From contig JAAYQU010000013.1 in NCBI GenBank assembly GCA_012519055.1, forward strand, positions 1 through 64,000: a DNA stretch of 64,000 bases, written 5' to 3'. The position numbers and the translations under genes are program-made. Position 1 is the stretch's first letter. Each line of letters opens with the position of its first letter. Below are positions 7,821 to 15,723 of the stretch, one piece after another. The stretch comes from Bacteroidales bacterium (GTDB taxonomy: Bacteria; Bacteroidota; Bacteroidia; Bacteroidales; Salinivirgaceae). The notes beneath the pieces are model-generated. The model was not told the origin of the DNA. It searched no databases and saw only the letters and a list, made by a program, of their open reading frames with translations.

Positions 7821-8930
7821 ATGATACACACAAAATTAAATTCACTTTTTTACAACTCTGCGACCATCGCGATATTTTTATTTTTTGCAATTATTTTAAA
7901 CGCTTGCAATTCCCAACCCACAAGCAGAACCGATGAGGTAAAAACAACGCAACCAAAATATAGCGTATCTATTACCAAGCCATCGAGAAATGATGTTTTT
8001 CGCATTGAAGACGAAATAAGTTTTAATTTTCGAGTATCGGATTCTATAAAATTCGACAGTATTAAAATAATAATCAACAACTTAGATATAATTTCATTTA
8101 ATGATATTAATGCTGTAAAATGGAACTCTACAAATGCTAAAACCGGCTCAAACCACGTAAGATTTGTTTTCCATGTCGATACTTTACAGATAAGCTCATC
8201 GACATCGTTACGTTTTTTGGCTGCGAATAAGCCTATAGAATACGGATACAAAATAGTTAACACCTACCCTCACGATACAAAAGCATACACCCAAGGGTTG
8301 ATGTTCGAAGATGGTTACTTGTACGAAAGCACTGGGCAATACAACGAATCATCATTAAGGAAGATTGATTTAAAAACTGGCAAAGTGTTGAAACAATACG
8401 ACTTACCTGATGAGGATTTTGGCGAGGGAATAGCCCGCTATGAAGACAAAATTTATCTTCTGACTTGGGAGTCGAAAAAGGGATATGTATTTAATTTACA
8501 AACCTTTGACCTTGTTCTTGAGTTTCCAATTTCAACCGAAGGTTGGGGACTTACATACGATGACAAGCATCTAATTCGCAGTGATGGAACTCACATTCTG
8601 CACTTTATTAGCCCTGAGCAATTTTCGGAAGTCGGGACAATTGAAGTTTACGACCATGAACGCAAAATAACAAGGCTTAACGAACTTGAATATTACGACA
8701 ATAAAATTTGGGCTAACGTTTACGGCGAAGATTATATAGTTACAATCGATCCAAAAAGTGGACAAGTATTAGAAAAAATCGACCTGCAAGGACTTCTTAG
8801 CGAGCAAGATAGAAGAAATTACCGCGTAGATGTTCTAAACGGAATTGCATGGGACAGGAAAAACAGACGACTGTTTGTAACGGGAAAATTATGGCCCAAA
8901 TTGTTTGAAATTGAACTTGTAAAAAAATAG
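7821..8930 (+). CDS. Lipoprotein glutaminyl-peptide cyclotransferase, plant-type beta-propeller
   Basis: Cyclises N-terminal Gln of exported proteins to pyroglutamate. Residues 1-28 are a lipoprotein signal with lipobox LNAC (Cys29). Residues about 40-135 form an extra Ig-like beta domain with no motif I can name. The rest is the Glu_cyclase_2 propeller: YPHDTKAYTQGLMFEDGYLYESTGQY, GEGIARYEDKIYLLTWESKKGYVF, GWGLTYDDKHLIRSDGT, LNELEYYDNKIWANVYGED and DVLNGIAWDRKNRRLFVTGKLWPK. The substrates are apparent in this same window: most Sec-exported proteins here carry Gln after the predicted signal-peptidase I site. The next gene starts four bases after this one ends, so the two form an operon. Confidence 0.9.
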   Translation: MIHTKLNSLFYNSATIAIFLFFAIILNACNSQPTSRTDEVKTTQPKYSVSITKPSRNDVFRIEDEISFNFRVSDSIKFDSIKIIINNLDIISFNDINAVKWNSTNAKTGSNHVRFVFHVDTLQISSSTSLRFLAANKPIEYGYKIVNTYPHDTKAYTQGLMFEDGYLYESTGQYNESSLRKIDLKTGKVLKQYDLPDEDFGEGIARYEDKIYLLTWESKKGYVFNLQTFDLVLEFPISTEGWGLTYDDKHLIRSDGTHILHFISPEQFSEVGTIEVYDHERKITRLNELEYYDNKIWANVYGEDYIVTIDPKSGQVLEKIDLQGLLSEQDRRNYRVDVLNGIAWDRKNRRLFVTGKLWPKLFEIELVKK

Positions 8931-8934
8931 AATT

Positions 8935-10386
8935 ATGATACAAATAAAGAGCTTTGCAAAATTATTAGTTGCCTTAGTATTAGTATTCACAACTGTTTCA
9001 TGCCAGAGTCAAGGCATTCAAGATAGAACTGTTACCGTTTACTTACGTGGGGTTTCAATGGCTCGTGTGTCATTCTCTCCTCTTACAGGATCAAATGCAT
9101 ATAAGCCAATAAAAGTTTTTGAGCAGGTGCAAAACGGACAAAACGTTACCTTTACAATAAAAAAAGAGCTGATACCCAGCGACTTTCAATTGCGTTTTGA
9201 TTATTTTGATGTTAACTCTGGCAAACCCTCAGCTTCCGAGCAACGTATTTTTGTGAACAAGCAAAACGTTAATCTAAACATTAATCCAATTTATGCCACA
9301 ATTGCCGATAGCGTTATTTTTTCTGATAACGACAAAGAAAACAAAATATATCAGCAGTTTAGTATTCAAAATCAATCAATTAAGGAAAATATTGGTTTAA
9401 TTCAAATGGTTTTATCCAAATATGATGACAAAAACAGCAGTTTCTATAAAGAGGGGTTAAAAGAGTACAAACAGAGAATCAAACAACACGCTGATTGGCT
9501 AAAACAACAGGCAAAAGAACATAAAGACCTTTTTGTAAGCCATACTTTTGTACTTCAGGAGGTTCCGGAAATTGATTTTTCACTTGATGAAAAGGCTCGA
9601 AAGAACGCAATGCTCGAAAACTATATCAACATAATTGATTTTAAAGATACTCTACTTACACACTCTTTCGATTATCGAAAATGGTTAGATAATTTTGTTA
9701 GCATGCACTTTGACAGGAGTTACACGGCTGTTCAAACCGACTCAGCTTTAGTATCGGCAGGCAGAAAACTGATTGAAAGGGCAAAAACAGGCGACCCTGT
9801 TGTTTGTGGAAAAATGTTGGACTATTTTTTCGAGGGATACGAAAGTATGGGAATGGAATCGGGCATTCAAATGCTTGCAGAACATCTTAATAATCCTAAG
9901 TGTCCGGCAACAAAAAAAGAAGCTATCATCAAGCGCATTGAGGGAATAAGTAATCTTAAAATTGGTACAACTGCACCCGATTTTGATATTACCGACACAG
10001 AAAACAGTTCCATAAATTTCCACAATTTTGGAAAATCAAAACCATATAAACTGCTTATGATATGGAGTGCCGATTGTGAACATTGTCAAGAGGTTACGCA
10101 GCAGCTATATATGTTTTACACAAATTCACATGTTAGTTCAAAATTCGATGTCTTGGCTGTAAGCATTGATGAAACTGAGACAGAAATTCCTAAATGGGAA
10201 AGCAATATAAAAGACCTTCCGAAATGGACACATGCACTAAGCAAAGGTGGGCTTTTAAGTCAGGTTGCGAAAATGTATTATGTTGTATCAACGCCGGTTT
10301 TGGTAATTGTTGATACAGAAAGCAATAAGATTGTTGGACTGCCTAAGACGGCAAGGGATGTTGCTATGTTTTTTAGCGAAAATTAG
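8935..10386 (+). CDS. TlpA/ResA-like thioredoxin-fold lipoprotein
   Basis: Periplasmic thiol-disulfide protein, probably reducing. It has a lipoprotein signal with lipobox TVSC (Cys23). Residues about 30-130 are a beta-rich domain of the kind that precedes TlpA domains in Bacteroidota, residues about 135-340 are helical, and the C-terminal 140 residues are an AhpC/TSA-thioredoxin fold: IGTTAPDFDITDTENSSINF, then SADCEHCQEV with redox pair Cys381/Cys384 (CEHC in place of the common CxPC), then a cis-Pro segment VVSTPVLVIVD. It starts four bases after the glutaminyl cyclase stop, suggesting a joint role in maturing exported proteins. Partner unknown. Confidence 0.82.
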   Translation: MIQIKSFAKLLVALVLVFTTVSCQSQGIQDRTVTVYLRGVSMARVSFSPLTGSNAYKPIKVFEQVQNGQNVTFTIKKELIPSDFQLRFDYFDVNSGKPSASEQRIFVNKQNVNLNINPIYATIADSVIFSDNDKENKIYQQFSIQNQSIKENIGLIQMVLSKYDDKNSSFYKEGLKEYKQRIKQHADWLKQQAKEHKDLFVSHTFVLQEVPEIDFSLDEKARKNAMLENYINIIDFKDTLLTHSFDYRKWLDNFVSMHFDRSYTAVQTDSALVSAGRKLIERAKTGDPVVCGKMLDYFFEGYESMGMESGIQMLAEHLNNPKCPATKKEAIIKRIEGISNLKIGTTAPDFDITDTENSSINFHNFGKSKPYKLLMIWSADCEHCQEVTQQLYMFYTNSHVSSKFDVLAVSIDETETEIPKWESNIKDLPKWTHALSKGGLLSQVAKMYYVVSTPVLVIVDTESNKIVGLPKTARDVAMFFSEN

Positions 10387-10417
10387 ATTAGAAGGTAAAA
10401 GGAGCAAGATAAAAGTG

Positions 10418-10436
10418 TATTGTCCGTTGGACAATA
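10418..10436. other. Perfect inverted repeat TATTGTCC-GTT-GGACAATA
   Basis: Eight-base arms with a three-base loop, 32 bases after the TlpA-like stop. A second weak stem and T-run follow at about 10449-10478 (CCTAAC/GTTGAGG, then T6). Together they may end the upstream operon, but the first stem has no U-run of its own and could be an operator. Confidence 0.4.
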
Positions 10437-10528
10437 TGTGATTTACTCCTAACTCCGCTCAGTTGAGGAAATTTTTTCTAATATCTTTAAAATAAACAAT
10501 TTACAGCTGATTACCAATACGTTACAAC

Positions 10529-11629
10529 ATGGTTTTTACACTTGAATTAATTTTAATAGTTGGATTTACAACAGTAATATTCCTTTATTTTCTATCTGTC
10601 TGTGTTCTATCTATTAAGCTAAACAAAACAGAAAGCAACACCAACTTAAAACCAGAAACTTGTGTTGACATCGTAATAGCTTTTCGCAACGAAGAACAGA
10701 CAATAGTCGCCCTAATTGATTCATTAATTAGACAATCGTACCATAATTGCAAATTTATTTTGGTTGACGACCACTCCACCGACAACAGCCTCTCTATAGC
10801 TATTGCGAAAACGAAAAACGAACAACGTTTTCAAATTCTTCAACTACCCGACAATTTGGTAGGAAAAAAAGATGCTTTAAAGTACGGCATAAAACAGTGC
10901 AAAGGAGAGTTTATTCTATTTACCGATGCCGATTGCGAGATAAGTCCAAACTGGGTTGAAACAATAACAAAAGAAATGACACACAACAACTTAGAGTTTT
11001 GCTCTGGAGCGTTGCTAATACACGATTGCAAAAACATTTTGCAAAAACTCCAAGCAGTTGAAACTCTGTTTTTAACAGCAGTTGGGCACTCTTTAATTTC
11101 ATGTAAAAAACCTGTTTTGTGCAATGGAGCAAACATAGCCATAAAACGAGAAACTAACGATACTACGCTACTAAACCACGTTTCCTCCGGAGACGATATC
11201 TTTAGACTTCAACAGGCTGTTAAAGCAAAAAGAAGAATTGGATACACAACTACAAAAGAGGCACAAATATTCTCAAAAGCCGAACCTACTTTATTGAAAA
11301 TGATACAGCAAAAGGTGCGTTGGATAGGAAAATCAAAACATTACATAGAGACATTTTCATTAATATTCACGGCTTTTATTGGTCTTTCCCAAGTTGTTGC
11401 AGCTGTTTCGATATTTATCTTGCCTGTAAAAATATGGATAACGCTTTTGGCTACAAAAATTCTTTCGGAAACAATCTTAACCGTTAAGGCTATGAGCGTT
11501 TACGATCATAAGGTCTCGCCGTTTAATATTTTTGCTGTTGGAATTTTATACCCGTTTTATAGTGTTGCTATTGCTATTATTTCGCTTTTTTATAAACCAC
11601 AATGGAAAGGGCGAAAGGTAAAGGGTTAA
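10529..11629 (+). CDS. Family 2 glycosyltransferase, membrane-anchored
   Basis: Inverting GT-A glycosyltransferase, probably acting on a lipid or polysaccharide acceptor at the inner face of the cytoplasmic membrane. There is an N-terminal membrane segment (about residues 5-28), then the GT2 fold: VDIVIAFRNEEQTI, LVDDHSTDNS (Asp80/Asp81), the metal-binding DxD-like TDADC (Asp133, Asp135) and the C-terminal QQKVRWIGKSKHY, which is the Q/RxxRW-type motif of processive and ceramide-type GT2 enzymes. Two or three membrane helices end the protein. Length 366 is normal for membrane-associated GT2. It is isolated from any polysaccharide cluster, so donor and acceptor cannot be stated. Confidence 0.85.
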   Translation: MVFTLELILIVGFTTVIFLYFLSVCVLSIKLNKTESNTNLKPETCVDIVIAFRNEEQTIVALIDSLIRQSYHNCKFILVDDHSTDNSLSIAIAKTKNEQRFQILQLPDNLVGKKDALKYGIKQCKGEFILFTDADCEISPNWVETITKEMTHNNLEFCSGALLIHDCKNILQKLQAVETLFLTAVGHSLISCKKPVLCNGANIAIKRETNDTTLLNHVSSGDDIFRLQQAVKAKRRIGYTTTKEAQIFSKAEPTLLKMIQQKVRWIGKSKHYIETFSLIFTAFIGLSQVVAAVSIFILPVKIWITLLATKILSETILTVKAMSVYDHKVSPFNIFAVGILYPFYSVAIAIISLFYKPQWKGRKVKG

Positions 11630-11646
11630 TTATCTTGGTAGTAATT

Positions 11647-11736
11647 TGAACACAGAACACACGGATTAAACAAATTTTCACAAATTAAGGTCAAAAAATC
11701 TGTGAAAATCCATTAAATCTGTGTCATCTGTGTTCC
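11647..11736. repeat. Long imperfect inverted repeat of the CACAGATT/AATCTGTG type
   Basis: Left arm 11648-11686 and right arm 11697-11736 are near-complementary over about 38 bases, sharing GAACACAGA, ACAC, GGATT and TTTTCACA elements, with a spacer of about ten bases. It is non-coding and sits between the convergent glycosyltransferase and rarA genes, so a transcript from either side would fold into a long hairpin. I recall related ACGGATT/AATCTGTG repeats between genes in many unrelated bacteria, without an assigned mechanism. Confidence 0.7.
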
Positions 11737-11746
11737 TGAAACAAAC

Positions 11747-13027
11747 TCAATATTTATACCGCTTCGCCCACCAACGCTTTAACCGTTCAAGTATATTTTT
11801 CTCCATAGGGTTGTCACAGGGCTCGTAAAAGACTGTGCCATCAAGCTGGTCAGGTAAAAATTGCTGTTCTATGAAATGTCCTGCTCCTTCGTGTGAGTAT
11901 TTGTAGTTTTTGCCGTAATCTAAGTTTTTCATAAGCTTTGTTGGGGCATTTCTAAGATGCAGAGGTACAGGTGCATTGCTTGTTTTTAAGGCGCTCTCTA
12001 TAGCATTGTCAATTGCCAAGTATGCCGAGTTGCTTTTTGGCGATGTTGCCAAATAGATAGTCGTTTCTGACAAAATAATTCGCGCTTCGGGCATTCCAAT
12101 TTTATGCACAGTGTCGAAACAGGTATTTGCCAAAAGCAGTGCGTTGGGATTTGCCAGCCCAATATCTTCGGCAGCCAAAATTATTAATCTTCGTGCAATA
12201 AATTTTACATCTTCTCCCCCATTTATCATGCGAGCCAGCCAATACAAAGCCCCATTTGGGTCTGACCCACGCACAGATTTTATAAATGCTGAGATAATAT
12301 CGTAGTGCAACTCGCCATCTTTATCGTAAACAGCGATATTGTCTTGCAAAACGTTTACAACTATCTCGTCATTTATTACAACCGTTTTATCTTCGGGGGT
12401 TTGATTTACAACTATTTCCAAGATATTCAGCAACTTACGGGCATCACCACCTGAATATTGAAAAATGGCATCGGTTGATTGTACGTCGAATGTTCGTTTT
12501 TTAAGCTCCGTATCAGTGCTTAACGCTCTATCTAACAGGGTTTGCAGATGATGTTTCTCTAAATGCTTAAGCGTATAAACCTGACAACGTGAGAGTAGTG
12601 GTCCAATTACCTCGAAAGAGGGATTTTCGGTTGTTGCGCCAATAAGAACTATTACACCTTGCTCGACTGCTGCTAATAGCGAATCCTGCTGCGATTTGCT
12701 AAATCGATGTATCTCATCAATAAACAATATCGGTGCCTGTGGGTTAAAAAAACGTGCTTTTTCGGCTTTAGCAATTGTTTCGCGAACATCTTTAACGCCA
12801 GACGACACTGCACTCAGCACATAAAATGGTCGTTCAATTTTATTGGCAATAATTTTTGCCAACGTTGTTTTCCCTACTCCTGGCGGACCCCACAGTATCA
12901 TATTGGGAATGAAGCCTTTATCAAACGCTTTACGCAGCGGAGCGTTGGGTGAAACGAGATGCTCCTGACCGATATAATCGTCAATAGATGTAGGTCTTAA
13001 ACGTTCTGCTAAAGGTCTGAAAGACAT
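11747..13027 (-). CDS. rarA: Replication-associated recombination protein A (MgsA/WRNIP1 family AAA+ ATPase)
   Basis: AAA+ ATPase that acts at stalled replication forks and single-strand gaps. Walker A is GPPGVGKT (residues 47-54) and Walker B is LFIDEIHR (101-108, Asp104/Glu105); sensor 1 follows (IGATTENPSFEV) and then the lid segment SGGDARKLLNILE. The C-terminal half is the MgsA tetramerisation domain (DKDGELHYDIISAFIKSVRGSDPNGALYWLARMINGGED). 426 residues matches the family. A TATTTTTG box in the three-base-separated end of the upstream VWA gene suggests its own promoter. Confidence 0.95.
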   Translation of the reverse strand: MSFRPLAERLRPTSIDDYIGQEHLVSPNAPLRKAFDKGFIPNMILWGPPGVGKTTLAKIIANKIERPFYVLSAVSSGVKDVRETIAKAEKARFFNPQAPILFIDEIHRFSKSQQDSLLAAVEQGVIVLIGATTENPSFEVIGPLLSRCQVYTLKHLEKHHLQTLLDRALSTDTELKKRTFDVQSTDAIFQYSGGDARKLLNILEIVVNQTPEDKTVVINDEIVVNVLQDNIAVYDKDGELHYDIISAFIKSVRGSDPNGALYWLARMINGGEDVKFIARRLIILAAEDIGLANPNALLLANTCFDTVHKIGMPEARIILSETTIYLATSPKSNSAYLAIDNAIESALKTSNAPVPLHLRNAPTKLMKNLDYGKNYKYSHEGAGHFIEQQFLPDQLDGTVFYEPCDNPMEKNILERLKRWWAKRYKY

Positions 13028-13052
13028 ATTGATAAATATTTGATATTGAACC

Positions 13053-13060
13053 CAAAAATA
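13053..13060 (-). promoter_or_regulatory. Candidate -7 box for rarA
   Basis: TATTTTTG on the minus strand, between the BatA-like stop (13064) and the rarA ATG (13027). Predicted start near 13046. Confidence 0.4.
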
Positions 13061-13063
13061 GGG

Positions 13064-15076
13064 TTATTTATTTGAAACTACTCTTTTATTTCGAGTAAGT
13101 AACACTATTTCGGCTAAAAAACAACAGAGTGCCAAAAGAGCAAATAGTTGCCACGGTTGAAACCACGAATCTGTTTGATTTGAGTCAAAAGGCATATCGA
13201 TTTTTGAAAAGTTTTGCATACTTTTGAGGTTCTCATCTTGCACCAAATAGTTTGGAACCGATTCCGTTCTACTGTAGTTCAAGGCTACTTTCGCTTTTAT
13301 TTCTCCATCAGTTTTTAAATCCCAAATACCAGAGCTATGTGCCTGATTATTAAGACATAGCTTTAAATTAAGATTACTGATTTGAAAACGCGGAATAAAT
13401 TCAAACTGCTGCTTAGTGCTCACAAAAAGAGGAACTTTATTGTTATCCCACTCATCTACAGGGATATCGAAACAGAGATTACTTTCAATGGTATAAACCG
13501 GCTCTAATGAACCTGCAATAAATTGTGCCATATTAATAAATAGCGGTACAAATATTGGATGTTGCGAAAACTGTTGATTTCCAATAATATCCACATTAAT
13601 TACATAAACCACTCCTTTCCCGATATTCTTTGAAATTACGACAGGATCTTCCAAATCAGTTGACATAATTGTGTTTGATAACGCAAACGGAGGTCTGAAT
13701 TTTCTAATACGCTCTATATTAGGCATTTTGGTATCTTTATCGATACTCAATATCGCTTTGTTAAAAATATAGTGGTTTAGATTGATATTGTTTACAATTG
13801 CTTTTATGTTTGACACTGTTGCTGGTTGCTGAATATCAAAGCGTTGCAAGAATTGTTTTTCAGCTTCAACATTGTTAACGGTATCGACCAAAAGCACCAA
13901 GCTTTTTCCCTCTGTAACACTATTGTAGAGGTGTTCGGCAAATCCTGCTGACAATTTTTCGGAATTTCTAACAAATATGCACGATACGGAATCGACCATT
14001 GCAGGAGTAACAAACTGGTGTTGAGAAACTTCAGAATGAATATATTGTGACACGACGTAAAGTTTTTCAAGAGGTTTGAAATAATCCTCATCGCCAATCA
14101 GAAGCACTTTTCGTTCATTCTGCAAGAAGTATGTAAAATAGTAACTGTTGTCGAAAACAATCGGATAATCGTGGATTCCGACACACCCCTCAATCCAGCT
14201 CGAACGGCTTGTGGTATATGAGAATTTCAGAGTTATCGACTCACCTTTCTGTATATCAAACGATTGCACGGATGTCAGTGTGTCGTTCAGAAGCAGTCGC
14301 AACGGGATATTTGTACGTGTCTCGGAACCCCTGTTTGTCACTCTGACATTAAGATTTTGTTCTAGGTTTACGTTTCTAAAAGGTGTATCGAACCAAACCG
14401 TGTCGATTGATATATTCTGCGGCTCGTAGGGGTCAATCTGCACGGGGATTATGTTGAGGGTTGTATCGGCGAGTTCAAAAAAGGTACGCCAGTAGTTTTC
14501 CTGCATATCGGATATAATCCAAAATTGAGAATTGTCGCGGTTTTCGACAGCCGAAAAGAGCTGCAAAAGCGACTGTGGCGAGATTGTCGTAGCCGAATAA
14601 TCAATATTTTTAACCGTTTCGTTTACTAACTTTGGACTGATTTTGTCGGCAACCAATCCGGCGTGCGACAAAACCATAACTCGCGTGGTTTCGGACATGG
14701 TCACTATCCGCTTAATCGCATACTGTCGAGCCTGCTCTAACAGATTCCCATTTCTGTTCTCTGCCTGCATGCTTAGCGAGTTGTCAATAAATATCACAAC
14801 AGACGATGTCGCTTTATTGATATGTTCCGTATCGCTATCGAAACTTGGTTTTGCAAAAGCAAACACTAACAGTCCGATGGCTAACATTCTGAATATCAAC
14901 AACAAGATATTATTAACTTTTCTTGTCCTTCGGCTCTCTTTTTCAACTTTTTTCAGAAACGAGGTTTGACTGAAATATATTACCTTATGTCGATGAAGGT
15001 TAATTAGGTGGATAATCAACGGTATCGCCATTGCCCATAATGTCCACAAAATAGACGGATTTGAAAAACTAATCAT
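13064..15076 (-). CDS. BatA-like double-transmembrane VWA-domain protein
   Basis: Inner-membrane protein of the BatA/aerotolerance type; the molecular role is not established. From the preferred ATG it begins MISFSNPSILWTLWAMAIPLIIHLINLHR, which is the standard start of the N-terminal double-transmembrane domain (TIGR02226-like), followed by a second helix LLLIFRMLAIGLLVFAFAKP. A von Willebrand A domain follows with a complete MIDAS start DNSLS. A long beta-rich region and a final helix (WQLFALLALCCFLAEIVLL) end the protein. A TTG at 15100 could extend it by eight residues, but the ATG at 15076 fits the family start better. Unlike classical Bat operons there is no MoxR ATPase nearby. Confidence 0.82.
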   Translation of the reverse strand: MISFSNPSILWTLWAMAIPLIIHLINLHRHKVIYFSQTSFLKKVEKESRRTRKVNNILLLIFRMLAIGLLVFAFAKPSFDSDTEHINKATSSVVIFIDNSLSMQAENRNGNLLEQARQYAIKRIVTMSETTRVMVLSHAGLVADKISPKLVNETVKNIDYSATTISPQSLLQLFSAVENRDNSQFWIISDMQENYWRTFFELADTTLNIIPVQIDPYEPQNISIDTVWFDTPFRNVNLEQNLNVRVTNRGSETRTNIPLRLLLNDTLTSVQSFDIQKGESITLKFSYTTSRSSWIEGCVGIHDYPIVFDNSYYFTYFLQNERKVLLIGDEDYFKPLEKLYVVSQYIHSEVSQHQFVTPAMVDSVSCIFVRNSEKLSAGFAEHLYNSVTEGKSLVLLVDTVNNVEAEKQFLQRFDIQQPATVSNIKAIVNNINLNHYIFNKAILSIDKDTKMPNIERIRKFRPPFALSNTIMSTDLEDPVVISKNIGKGVVYVINVDIIGNQQFSQHPIFVPLFINMAQFIAGSLEPVYTIESNLCFDIPVDEWDNNKVPLFVSTKQQFEFIPRFQISNLNLKLCLNNQAHSSGIWDLKTDGEIKAKVALNYSRTESVPNYLVQDENLKSMQNFSKIDMPFDSNQTDSWFQPWQLFALLALCCFLAEIVLLTRNKRVVSNK

Positions 15077-15184
15077 GGATATCTGTTTCTTAAGGTGCAA
15101 AGAAACAAAATTTTAACTGAAATATTTGTGTTATTGCAAATTCAATTTGCTTCACAGTATGATACAAAAAATAAAACTTATGGT

Positions 15185-15192
15185 TATTTTTG
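15185..15192 (+). promoter_or_regulatory. Candidate -7 box for phosphodiesterase-regulator operon
   Basis: TATTTTTG, exact TAnnTTTG match, predicted start near 15199, giving a leader of about 18 bases to the ATG at 15217. Confidence 0.45.
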
Positions 15193-15216
15193 TATCTATA
15201 TTATTAGTAATTCGAC

Positions 15217-15723
15217 ATGACTAAAGCTCTCCGAATAGGTTTATTATCAGACACCCACGGTTGGTTGAATCCCAAAATCATAAAACATTTTGCCAATGTT
15301 GACCAAATTTGGCATGCAGGAGATATTGGTAGTTTAGAGGTTATCGAGGAGTTAGAGGAGATTGCCCCTGTTAAAGCGGTTTATGGCAATGTTGATGATT
15401 TTGATGTTCGCAGAACTTTTCCGGAAATATTAGAGTTTAAAGAACATAACGTAAAAGTGCTGATGACACATATTGGTGGATATCCCGGACACTATTCCCC
15501 GAATATCAAACAAAGATTGTATGAAGTGAAGCCAAAACTGTTTATATGTGGTCATTCTCATATATGCAAAGTGATGAACGACAAAACGTTAGGACTATTA
15601 CACATCAATCCTGGTGCAGCTGGCAGACAAGGCTTCCACGAAATTTCAACTGTGGTAAAATTTTCAATATCAAATGAACAAATAAGCGATTTAGAGGTTA
15701 TAGAGTTTAGTAAACACGGTTGA
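15217..15723 (+). CDS. YfcE/MJ0936-family metallophosphodiesterase
   Basis: Cytosolic dinuclear-metal phosphodiesterase. All metal-ligand motifs of the family are present: SDTHG (Asp12, His14), GDI (Asp36), GNVDD (Asn58), THIGG (His85) and GHSH (His113, His115), ending in the typical NPGAAGRQG. 168 residues is normal. Homologues hydrolyse model phosphodiesters and in some cases 2',3'-cyclic nucleotides; the physiological substrate is unknown. The stop codon TGA overlaps an ATG (TGATG) of the next gene, implying translational coupling to a MerR-type regulator. Confidence 0.9.
   Translation: MTKALRIGLLSDTHGWLNPKIIKHFANVDQIWHAGDIGSLEVIEELEEIAPVKAVYGNVDDFDVRRTFPEILEFKEHNVKVLMTHIGGYPGHYSPNIKQRLYEVKPKLFICGHSHICKVMNDKTLGLLHINPGAAGRQGFHEISTVVKFSISNEQISDLEVIEFSKHG

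Noticed and set aside
7850-8263. 137-codon minus-strand frame
   Set aside because: Antisense to the glutaminyl cyclase gene; composition is that of a shadow frame.
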